Shown: piece by piece, positions 16,901 to 23,325 of the stretch
Layout of the letters: the number at the start of each line of letters is the position of its first letter
How positions within the stretch are numbered: the first letter of the stretch is position 1
Source: Epilinea sp044228875
GTDB taxonomy: Bacteria; Chloroflexota; Anaerolineae; Epilineales; Epilineaceae
Length of the DNA stretch: 23,325 bases
Assembly: GCA_044228875.1 (NCBI GenBank)
Contig: JBGAUA010000043.1
Coordinates: 1-23,325 of the forward strand
Direction of reading: 5' to 3'
Notes under the pieces: generated by a model
Told to the model about the DNA's origin: nothing
Seen by the model: the letters and a program-made list of their open reading frames with translations, nothing else
The model's database searches: none
Made by a program: the position numbers and the translations under genes

Positions 16901-17719
16901 GTGAGCATCGACTGGCAGCCCGTCAAGGCCTATACCGACATCCGCTACGAGAAGGCCGAAGGCATCGCCAAGATCACCATCGACCGGCCGGAGGTGCGCA
17001 ACGCCTTCCGCCCCCAGACGGTGACGCAGTTGATCGAAGCCTTCGATCTGGCGCGCGAGGACGCCGAGGTGGGGGTGGTCATCCTCACCGGCGCGGGCGA
17101 CGAGGCCTTCTGCGCCGGCGGCGACCAGCGTGTGCGCGGCCAGGGCGGCTATGTCGGCGAGGACGGGGTGCCGCGCCTCAACGTGCTGGACCTGCAGATG
17201 CGCATCCGCCGCCTGCCCAAGCCCGTGGTGGCCATGGTGGCCGGCTACGCCATCGGCGGCGGGCACGTGCTGCACGTGGTCTGCGACCTGTCCATCGCCG
17301 CCGACAACGCCATCTTCGGCCAGACCGGCCCGCGCGTGGGCAGCTTCGACGGTGGTTTCGGCTCCAGCTTCCTCGCCGCCTGCGTCGGACAGAAGAAGGC
17401 CCGCGAGATCTGGTTCCTCTGCCGGCAGTACAACGCCCGCGAAGCCCTGGACATGGGTCTGGTGAACACCGTGGTGCCCGTGGACCAGTTGGAGGCGGTG
17501 ACAGTGCAGTGGTGCCGGGAGATGCTCGACCTCAGCCCCATGGCGCTGCGCCTGCTCAAGGTGAGCATGAACGCCGCCCTGGACGGCCAGGCCGGTTTGC
17601 AGCAGCTGGCCGGCGACGCCACCCTGCTGTACTACATGAGCGAAGAGGGCACCGAGGGCAAGAACGCCTTCCTGGAGAAGCGCCAGCCGGACTTCGGCAA
17701 GTTCCGACGCTATCCGTGA
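16901..17719 (+). CDS. menB: 1,4-dihydroxy-2-naphthoyl-CoA synthase (MenB)
   Basis: The protein is 272 residues. The start is GTG at 16901 with GGAG at 16891-16894. It is a crotonase-fold enzyme that closes the second ring of o-succinylbenzoyl-CoA to DHNA-CoA in menaquinone synthesis. The diagnostic MenB pattern is present throughout: FCAGGDQRVRG, GGGHVLHVVCDLSIAADNA, FGQTGPRVGSFDGG, KKAREIWFLCRQY and ALDMGLVNTVVP. The C-terminal GKNAFLEKRQPDFGKFRR is also typical and is not found in generic enoyl-CoA hydratases. Gly143 in QTGP corresponds to the position that in bicarbonate-dependent (type I) MenB is Gly rather than Asp, so bicarbonate is expected as cofactor. Length is normal for the family. 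menA follows after 73 bases. Confidence 0.96.
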   Translation: MSIDWQPVKAYTDIRYEKAEGIAKITIDRPEVRNAFRPQTVTQLIEAFDLAREDAEVGVVILTGAGDEAFCAGGDQRVRGQGGYVGEDGVPRLNVLDLQMRIRRLPKPVVAMVAGYAIGGGHVLHVVCDLSIAADNAIFGQTGPRVGSFDGGFGSSFLAACVGQKKAREIWFLCRQYNAREALDMGLVNTVVPVDQLEAVTVQWCREMLDLSPMALRLLKVSMNAALDGQAGLQQLAGDATLLYYMSEEGTEGKNAFLEKRQPDFGKFRRYP

Positions 17720-17792
17720 GGCCGAGCGATCGCATGACCCGCATGGCCACCAGCGCGGCTCTCCTGCTCTGCCCGCCCTTGAGGTCACGACG

Positions 17793-18797
17793 ATGACGGG
17801 CGCGACGATGGCCGCCCGGTCTGCGCCTCCCGCGCCGCCTCCGCCGCCGCGGATCTCCCCGGCCCGTGCCTGGCTGCTGGCCGTCCGCCCGCGCACCCTC
17901 AGCGCCTCCGTCGCGCCGGTGGCCGTGGGCGCGGCGCTCGCCGTCTACCTGGGCGACTTTCACGCCCTGTCGGCCCTGGCGGCCCTGGTCGGCGCGCTCT
18001 TCATTCAAGTCGGCACCAATCTGGCCAACGATGTGCTGGACTTCAAGAAGGGCGCCGACACCCCGGACCGCCTCGGCCCCACGCGGGTGGTTGCCGCCGG
18101 TCTGCTATCCGCCCGGGCCGTGACCTGGGGCGCTGCGCTGGCCTTCGCCGCGGCGACCCTTGTGGGTATGTACCTGGTAGCGCGGGCCGGTTGGCCAATC
18201 CTCATCATCGGTCTGGCCTCGCTGGCCTGCGGCTACCTGTACACCGGCGGGCCGCATCCCCTGGCCTATCGCGGCCTGGGCGATCTCTTCGTCATGCTCT
18301 TCTTCGGCGTCATCGCCGTCTCCGGCACCTACTACGTCCAGGCTCTGGCCTGGAGCCTTCGGGCTGCGCTCCTGGGCGTGGCGGTGGGCGCGTTGTCGGT
18401 GGCGATCCTCACGGTCAACAACCTGCGCGACATGGACAGCGACCGCGCGGCCGGTAAGCGCACCCTCGTCGTGCGCCTGGGCGCCCAATGGGGACGCGGC
18501 TACTACGCGGCCTCGGTGGCCCTGGCCTTTGTCCTCCCCGTGCTGATGGGCCTGGCCGGAGGCCTCAGTTCACGCCCCGCTTGGGGCCTGGGTCCAGCGG
18601 TCATGTTGGTGCTGGGCGCGCTGCCGCTGGCCACAGGCCCGATCGCCCAGGTGCGCTCCGGCGCCTCCGGCCGGGCATTGCTGCCGGTGCTGGGCATGAC
18701 GGCACGGCTGCAGCTCTGGCACGCCCTGCTGCTCTGCGTGGGCCTGCTGGTGGACCGCTGGCTGGGCGGGGGGATGCAGGGCTGGCCGCCGGACTGA
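17793..18797 (+). CDS. menA: 1,4-dihydroxy-2-naphthoate prenyltransferase (MenA)
   Basis: The protein is 334 residues. The ATG at 17793 has GAGG at 17781-17784; an ATG at 17808 is an alternative. It is a UbiA-superfamily integral membrane protein with about eight or nine hydrophobic helices. Typical MenA features are the N-terminal AWLLAVRPRTLSASVAPV, the first Asp-rich motif NDVLDFKKGAD (Asp80, Asp83, Asp89) and a second motif NNLRDMDSDRAAGKRTL (Asp213, Asp215, Asp217). The two motifs bind Mg2+ and the polyprenyl diphosphate. The enzyme joins the prenyl tail to DHNA with loss of CO2, giving demethylmenaquinone. A short Pro/Ala-rich extension (residues 11-19) precedes the conserved part. Its position behind menB supports the assignment over other UbiA prenyltransferases. 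Confidence 0.95.
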   Translation: MTGATMAARSAPPAPPPPPRISPARAWLLAVRPRTLSASVAPVAVGAALAVYLGDFHALSALAALVGALFIQVGTNLANDVLDFKKGADTPDRLGPTRVVAAGLLSARAVTWGAALAFAAATLVGMYLVARAGWPILIIGLASLACGYLYTGGPHPLAYRGLGDLFVMLFFGVIAVSGTYYVQALAWSLRAALLGVAVGALSVAILTVNNLRDMDSDRAAGKRTLVVRLGAQWGRGYYAASVALAFVLPVLMGLAGGLSSRPAWGLGPAVMLVLGALPLATGPIAQVRSGASGRALLPVLGMTARLQLWHALLLCVGLLVDRWLGGGMQGWPPD

Positions 18798-18878
18798 TCG
18801 GACGGGGCGCTTGATGGCGGGGCATCGAGATCTTGGATCCTTCAGACCGTGTGGCGTTGAATCGGTGCAGCAACCAAT

Positions 18879-18907
18879 CGGACAGCCCGCCGGCACCGTG
18901 GTATCAT
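18879..18907 (+). promoter_or_regulatory. Probable promoter of the molybdoenzyme gene, possibly giving a leaderless mRNA
   Basis: CGGACA (18879-18884) and TATCAT (18902-18907) are separated by 17 bases. The -10-like box ends only 6 bases before the ATG at 18914, so transcription starting at the usual distance would begin at or very near the start codon. No Shine-Dalgarno is visible there, which agrees with a leaderless transcript. Confidence 0.4.
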
Positions 18908-18913
18908 GCCCCC

Positions 18914-21784
18914 ATGAGCCAGCCAGCCAACGCCCCGCTGCCGCCCGCTTCCCTTCCCCAGCCCCTCGACGACGGCCTGCACCCCTACCCCCCGGTCGAC
19001 CGCTGGGAGGATTGGGTGGAATACGATGCGCGCGCCTGGCCGCGCAAGGTGCCGCGGCGCTACACCCTGGTGCCCACGGTCTGCTTCAACTGCGAGAGCG
19101 CCTGCGGGCTCCTGGCTTATGTCGATAAAGACAGCCTGGAGGTGCAGAAGTTCGAGGGGAACCCCCTGCATCCCGGCAGCCGCGGGCGCAACTGCGCCAA
19201 GGGCCCCGCCACCCACAACCAGGTCTATGATCCCGAGCGCATCCTCTACCCGCTCAAGCGCGTGGGGGCGCGGGGCGAGGGCAAGTGGCGCCGCGTCACC
19301 TGGGACGAGGTGCTGGACGACCTGGGCGCGCGCATCCGACAGGCCTTCCTCGAGCAGCGCCACAACGAGGTGATGTATCACGTCGGCCGGCCCGGCCACG
19401 ACGGGCTGATGGAATGGGTGCTCTTCGCCTGGGGCTGCGACAGCCACAACAGCCACACCAACGTGTGCTCCGCCAGCGCGCGCGCCGGCTATGCCTATTG
19501 GACCGGCCTGGACCGCCCTTCACCGGACCATGCCAACGCCAAGGTGATCCTGCTCATCTCCAGCCACCTGGAGACGGGCCATTACTTCAACCCCCACGCC
19601 CAGCGCGTCATCGAGGGCAAGTTGGCCGGCGCGAAGCTCATCGTCTGGGACACGCGCCTGTCCAACACGGCCAGCCGCGCCGACCTGCACCTGTCGCCCT
19701 GGCCCGGCTCGGAGGCCGCCATGCTGCTGGCCATCGCCAGGCATCTGGTGGCTACCGGTCGCTACGACAAGGCCTTCGTCGAACGCTGGGTGAACTGGCG
19801 GGAATGGCTGGCCCAGGACCATCCGGACGACGCGCCGGACTTCGACAGCTTCGAACGCCGATTCCTGGAGCAGTACGCCCAGTTCAGTTTCGACTTCGCC
19901 GCCGCCGAGTCCGGCGTGCCGGCGGAACAGATCCTGGCGGTGGCCGAGGCGGTGGCCGCCTGTGAAGGCAAGCTCGCCGCCCACACCTGGCGATCGGCCA
20001 CGGCCGGCAACCTGGGCGGCTGGCAGGTGGCGCGCTGCCTGTGGTTGCTCTCCGTCCTCACCGGGTCCGTGGGCGTGGAAGGCGGCACGTCCATGAACAC
20101 CTGGGACAAGTGGGTGCCGCGGCCGCACCACCTGGCGCCCCATCCCGAGCGCTGGAACGAGCTCACCTGGCCGCAGGAGTTCCCGCTCGCCTTCTTCGAG
20201 ATGAGCTTCCTCCTGCCCCACCTGTTGGACGAAGGCCGGGGCTCGCTGGACACCTACTTCACCCGCGTCTACAACCCGGTCTGGACCAACCCCGATGGGG
20301 CCATGTGGCTGGAGGCCCTCACCGACGAGCGCAAGATCGGGCTGCATGCCTGCCTCACGCCGACCTGGTCGGAGACGGCCTGGTTCGCGGACTACGTGCT
20401 GCCCATGGGCCATGGATCCGAACGCCACGACGTGATGAGCCAGGAGACCCACGCCGGCTGCTGGATCGCTTTCCGGCAGCCCGTGCGCCGGGTGGCCATG
20501 GAGCGCCAGGGCCGGTCAGTGCGCTACACCTACGAGGCGAACCCTGGCGAGGTTTGGGAGGAGACCGAGTTCTGGATCGAGCTGTCATGGCGCATCGACC
20601 CTGACGGCAGCCTGGGCATCCGGCGATCCTTTGAGTCGCCCTATCGACCGGGGGAGAAGCTGCATGTCCACGAGTACTACCGCTGGATGTTCGAGAACAC
20701 CGTTCCCGGCCTGCCGGAAGCCGCAGCGGCGGCCGGGTTGGATCCCTTCGGCTACATGCAGCGCTACGGGGCCTTCGAGATCCGCCAGGGCGCCAGGGCC
20801 GGCTATGACGAGCCGTTGAGCCCGGAAGGCCTCGCCGATCTGCGCATCGACCCGGATAGCGGCATCGTCAGGACGAGCACGCCGGCGGCGCCATCAGCCA
20901 ACATCACCCCGCATCCGGTGTTCGCGGCGACCGAGGCGGGCCGGCCCGTGGGCATCCAGATCGACGGCGAGCTGCGGCGCGGCTTCGACACCCCGAGCCG
21001 CCGCCTTGAGTTCTGGTCGCGAACCTTGCACGACTGGGGCTGGCCGGAAGCGGCCTTGCCCGTCTACATCCGCAGCCATGTCCATCCCAACGAGGTAGAC
21101 CGCGAAGCCGGACAGATGGTGCTCATCCCCACCTTCCGATTGCCCAACCTCATCCATACCCGCAGCGGCAACAGCAAGTGGCTCTACGAGATCAGCCACC
21201 GCAACCCGCTCTGGATTCATCCGGAGGACGCCGCCCGGCTGGACGTGGTCACGGACGACCTGCTGCGGGTGAGCACGGACATCGGGCATTTCGTCCTGCC
21301 GGCCTGGGTCACCGAGGGCATTCGGCCCGGCGTCTCGGCCTGCTCGCACCACATGGGCCGCTGGCGACTGCAAGAGACTGCCATGGAGCGCTGGTCCTCC
21401 AGCCTGGTGGACCTGAACCGCAGCCCCGAAGGCCAGTGGCAGATGCGCCGCCGTGAGGGGACGAAGCCCTTCGCTTCCTCGGATCCGGACTCCAGCCGCA
21501 TCTGGTGGACGGAGGTGGGCGTGCACCAGAACCTCACCTTTCCGGTGCACCCGGATCCGGTGACCGGCATGCATTGCTGGCATCAGAAGGTGACCGTCAC
21601 CCGTGCTGAGCCGGGCGACCGAAGCGGCGATGTCTTCGTGGACACGGCCCGCTCACGCGCCGTGTACCAGGAATGGATGGCGCTGACCCGACCAGCCCGC
21701 CAGGTGTCGCCGGATGGCATGCGCCGGCCGCATTGGCTGCTGCGCCCCTTCCGACCCACGCGCGACGCGTACCGGTTGCCCTAG
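18914..21784 (+). CDS. Molybdopterin-dependent oxidoreductase, catalytic subunit (DMSO reductase superfamily)
   Basis: The protein is 956 residues. The ATG at 18914 is preferred over an upstream TTG at 18833 because the -10-like box lies between them. An iron-sulfur site CFNCESAC (Cys57, Cys60, Cys64) with Cys94 in GRNCAKG indicates one [4Fe-4S] cluster, followed by the usual molybdopterin-binding halves. In SHNSHTNVCSASARAG, Cys185 falls where the protein ligand to Mo lies. A cysteine there is seen in polysulfide, thiosulfate, arsenate and periplasmic nitrate reductase types, as opposed to Asp (NarG) or Ser (DMSO reductase). The C-terminal region includes the dinucleotide-binding domain (NLIHTRSGNSKWLYEISHRN, NPLWIHPEDAARLDV). 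There is no twin-arginine signal, so a cytoplasmic location is likely. No iron-sulfur (B) or NrfD-type (C) subunit gene lies nearby. The substrate is not decidable from sequence. It follows menA, which hints at a quinone link. Confidence 0.88.
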   Translation: MSQPANAPLPPASLPQPLDDGLHPYPPVDRWEDWVEYDARAWPRKVPRRYTLVPTVCFNCESACGLLAYVDKDSLEVQKFEGNPLHPGSRGRNCAKGPATHNQVYDPERILYPLKRVGARGEGKWRRVTWDEVLDDLGARIRQAFLEQRHNEVMYHVGRPGHDGLMEWVLFAWGCDSHNSHTNVCSASARAGYAYWTGLDRPSPDHANAKVILLISSHLETGHYFNPHAQRVIEGKLAGAKLIVWDTRLSNTASRADLHLSPWPGSEAAMLLAIARHLVATGRYDKAFVERWVNWREWLAQDHPDDAPDFDSFERRFLEQYAQFSFDFAAAESGVPAEQILAVAEAVAACEGKLAAHTWRSATAGNLGGWQVARCLWLLSVLTGSVGVEGGTSMNTWDKWVPRPHHLAPHPERWNELTWPQEFPLAFFEMSFLLPHLLDEGRGSLDTYFTRVYNPVWTNPDGAMWLEALTDERKIGLHACLTPTWSETAWFADYVLPMGHGSERHDVMSQETHAGCWIAFRQPVRRVAMERQGRSVRYTYEANPGEVWEETEFWIELSWRIDPDGSLGIRRSFESPYRPGEKLHVHEYYRWMFENTVPGLPEAAAAAGLDPFGYMQRYGAFEIRQGARAGYDEPLSPEGLADLRIDPDSGIVRTSTPAAPSANITPHPVFAATEAGRPVGIQIDGELRRGFDTPSRRLEFWSRTLHDWGWPEAALPVYIRSHVHPNEVDREAGQMVLIPTFRLPNLIHTRSGNSKWLYEISHRNPLWIHPEDAARLDVVTDDLLRVSTDIGHFVLPAWVTEGIRPGVSACSHHMGRWRLQETAMERWSSSLVDLNRSPEGQWQMRRREGTKPFASSDPDSSRIWWTEVGVHQNLTFPVHPDPVTGMHCWHQKVTVTRAEPGDRSGDVFVDTARSRAVYQEWMALTRPARQVSPDGMRRPHWLLRPFRPTRDAYRLP

Positions 21785-21926
21785 GACGTGACGGCCCGGC
21801 AGTCGACTGCCGGGAGTGTGGGGAAGGAGCGGACGGAAGGAGCCGCTGGCTCTCTCTACGAATCCGATCGCGGCCGGCAAGGGCGACCGTCGGAAGCCGT
21901 TCGGCCCCGAGCGCGCCCCACAACGA

Positions 21927-21960
21927 AACAGCCCCCCCGCCCTGAGGCGAGGGGGCTGTT
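21927..21960. terminator. Strong hairpin terminator between convergent genes
   Basis: Arms 21927-21941 and 21946-21960 pair over 15 positions with one C/A mismatch, including AACAGCCCCC with GGGGGCTGTT, around a 4-base loop. It lies between the molybdoenzyme stop (21784) and the stop of the minus-strand P-domain gene (22009). On the minus strand the stem is followed by TTCG and scattered T residues. It probably ends transcription from both sides. The 224-base gap holds no other feature that I can see. Confidence 0.7.
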
Positions 21961-22008
21961 CAGATTCAGGCGTTCAGGAAGGAGCCCGAAGGCCACCTCC
22001 CGCAGGGA

Positions 22009-23325
22009 TCAAGGCAGCAACTGCCGGTAATTGCAGGTGCCCTTGATGCCCCAGCTGTTGAGGTAGGTGGGATCGCCAGGCGCCGAATCCCGGAGGTCGA
22101 GCGTCCAGTCACCTTCCGCCAGGGTCTTGTCCATGCCGGTAAGGGCCGAACCGGACTCGGTCTTGAAGGTGCCGGCGGCATTCGTCGGCGCCAGACAGGC
22201 GCCGGCGGGCGAGGTGCCGCTGACCGGCGACGTGGCGTCATCGTCCAAGGTCACCGTGAGGTTGTCGTTCGATCCGCAGATGAAGTCGAAGAGGACCGCC
22301 GACTTGCCGCCGTGGGTCAGCGTCGCGACGACGTCACCCATGAAGGTGGTGGTGACCGCGATGTCGAGGTTGACATCCGTGACCCGGCACTCGGCCGGCA
22401 GACCGGACACGGTCAGCGTGCGGCTGAGCGTGAACGGCGTCACGGCGGGGACGAGCGTGCCGGCGGTGCCGGCGCCCAGGGTCTCGGAGGCCGAGAACGG
22501 CGACTCGAGCACCGCGTAGACCGGCTGGCCGGGGCAGCGCGGCACTTCGCCGCCGGGGCACCACTTGGGCGTCTTGCCCCCGACCGTGAGGGCGAACGGA
22601 ATACCGCGGTCGCCCGCGGCCTCGTCGCCGGGGATGTCCTCGCCCAGGCGGGTGCCCGTGCGCTCGACCATCACCGCGCCGAGGCCCACCAGGTTGCGGA
22701 CGAACTTGCCGTCCGGATCGAAGACGTCATGCTCCCAGAACGTCGCGGAGATGACCGCCGAGCCCTTGAAGCCGTTGTTCACGTAGCCCCAGGTCTGCAG
22801 GTCGATGTACTCCACCTGGCGATCGAACAGCTTCTGGCAGACGAAGTCCAGGAGGCCGTTCTGGTCGTAGATGTAGATGGCGAAGTCCGTGAAGCCCGGC
22901 TTGGCCACCAGGTTCATGATCGCCGTCTCGCTCGTCACACCCGAGCCGTCCAGGTCCTTGAGCAGGCTCGGGATGGCGATCAGGCCCACGCCGCTGAAGA
23001 GGTCGCCGGCGCCGGCGCCGGCCTGCCAGACGTAGGCCTTGTGCTCGACCAGCAGGTTGTAGGCGATGGCCTGCTGCGTCTCCGTGCGGGCCACGTCGCC
23101 GTACTTCATCAGCGTCGCCACGCCGACGACATCCGGCGCCTCGACCGTGTTCGACCCGGGCGTCCACCAGTCCTGGCTCTCCACGCGGATGCTGCCCACC
23201 CAGGCGCCCGGAAGGTCGGCCACGATCGGCAGGAAGAAGGTCTGCGAGCCGCGCGGGCAGACCCAGTCCACCAGCGTCGTGATCACGTCGCCCGAGCGGT
23301 CCAGGAAGTACACCTTCACCTTGGC
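22009..23325 (-). CDS. Exported protein with C-terminal P/Homo B domain, N-terminus outside the window
   Basis: 439 codons are visible and the frame remains open through the right edge, so the start is missing; the GTG at 23319 is not a credible start. The first about 290 residues contain a beta-rich region with SQTFFLPIVADLPGAWVGS, AIPSLLKDLDGSGVTSE and KPGFTDFAIYIYDQNGLLDF. I do not recognise it as a named domain. The last about 135 residues (encoded at about 22018-22434) match the P/Homo B domain of proprotein convertases. Key parts are TLTVSGLPAECRVTDVNLDI, TTTFMGDVVATLTHGGK, NLTVTLDDDA and AEGDWTLDLRDSAPGD, then LNSWGIKGTC. In bacteria this domain also occurs at the ends of secreted non-protease proteins and may help folding, attachment or calcium binding. 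Paired cysteines suggest an extracellular location. No protease motif is seen in the visible part. Confidence 0.75.
   Translation of the reverse strand, partial: AKVKVYFLDRSGDVITTLVDWVCPRGSQTFFLPIVADLPGAWVGSIRVESQDWWTPGSNTVEAPDVVGVATLMKYGDVARTETQQAIAYNLLVEHKAYVWQAGAGAGDLFSGVGLIAIPSLLKDLDGSGVTSETAIMNLVAKPGFTDFAIYIYDQNGLLDFVCQKLFDRQVEYIDLQTWGYVNNGFKGSAVISATFWEHDVFDPDGKFVRNLVGLGAVMVERTGTRLGEDIPGDEAAGDRGIPFALTVGGKTPKWCPGGEVPRCPGQPVYAVLESPFSASETLGAGTAGTLVPAVTPFTLSRTLTVSGLPAECRVTDVNLDIAVTTTFMGDVVATLTHGGKSAVLFDFICGSNDNLTVTLDDDATSPVSGTSPAGACLAPTNAAGTFKTESGSALTGMDKTLAEGDWTLDLRDSAPGDPTYLNSWGIKGTCNYRQLLP

Noticed and set aside
16901..17719. Generic enoyl-CoA hydratase instead of MenB
   Set aside because: MenB-specific motifs (QTGPRVGSFDGG and the C-terminal KRQPDFGKFRR) and the menH/menA context are decisive.
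18914..21784. ActB-type subunit of alternative complex III, which is common in Chloroflexota
   Set aside because: The protein has a full Mo-cofactor-type N-terminal iron-sulfur site and a Cys ligand, and no other complex III genes lie nearby.

Overview
This window is a GC-rich (about 70 %) stretch of bacterial chromosome, most likely from Chloroflexota (Anaerolineae or Ardenticatenia relatives). The case rests on exported proteins with long Pro/Thr/Ser-rich linkers followed by a short Tyr-Leu-Pro (YLP) motif, on NHL, beta-propeller, VWA and Ig-like surface modules, and on a menaquinone gene set. The taxonomic call is an inference from protein style; no rRNA or tRNA gene is visible.

Layout. 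1-1335 (+): the tail of a DinB-like protein, then a metacaspase-type protease fused to two Tudor-knot-like modules. 1383-5490 (-): a very large exported NHL/VWA protein whose reading frame is broken near 4344. 5681-6628 (+): an APH(6)-type antibiotic kinase. About 6630-8290: an island of much lower GC holding an exported beta-propeller protein (-), a perfect 18-bp inverted repeat and a short Ig/PKD-like fragment (-). 8306-11660 (-): a small membrane protein and a 963-residue Ig-repeat surface protein, the latter with a one-base frameshift just behind its signal peptide. 11747-11950: a decayed copy of the signal-peptide and promoter region of the NHL/VWA gene. 12111-12929 (+): a nucleotidyltransferase. 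12939-15227 (-): a second VWA surface protein. 15480-18797 (+): menH, a 44-codon membrane miniprotein, menB and menA. 18914-21784 (+): a molybdopterin oxidoreductase catalytic subunit with no visible partner subunit. 22009-23325 (-): the C-terminal part of an exported protein ending in a P/Homo B domain.

How the genes fit together. menH, menB and menA give three steps of menaquinone synthesis: formation of SHCHC, ring closure to DHNA-CoA, and prenylation of DHNA. The adjacent molybdoenzyme could exchange electrons with the quinone pool, but no iron-sulfur or membrane subunit is present to prove it. Every minus-strand gene encodes an exported or membrane-anchored protein, while the plus strand carries cytoplasmic enzymes and menaquinone membrane proteins. 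The minus-strand genes look like an interspersed family of cell-surface proteins that has grown by duplication, shown by paralogous VWA domains and a duplicated leader. The least ordinary items are the metacaspase/Tudor-knot fusion, the shared PT-linker plus YLP signature, and the duplicated leader.
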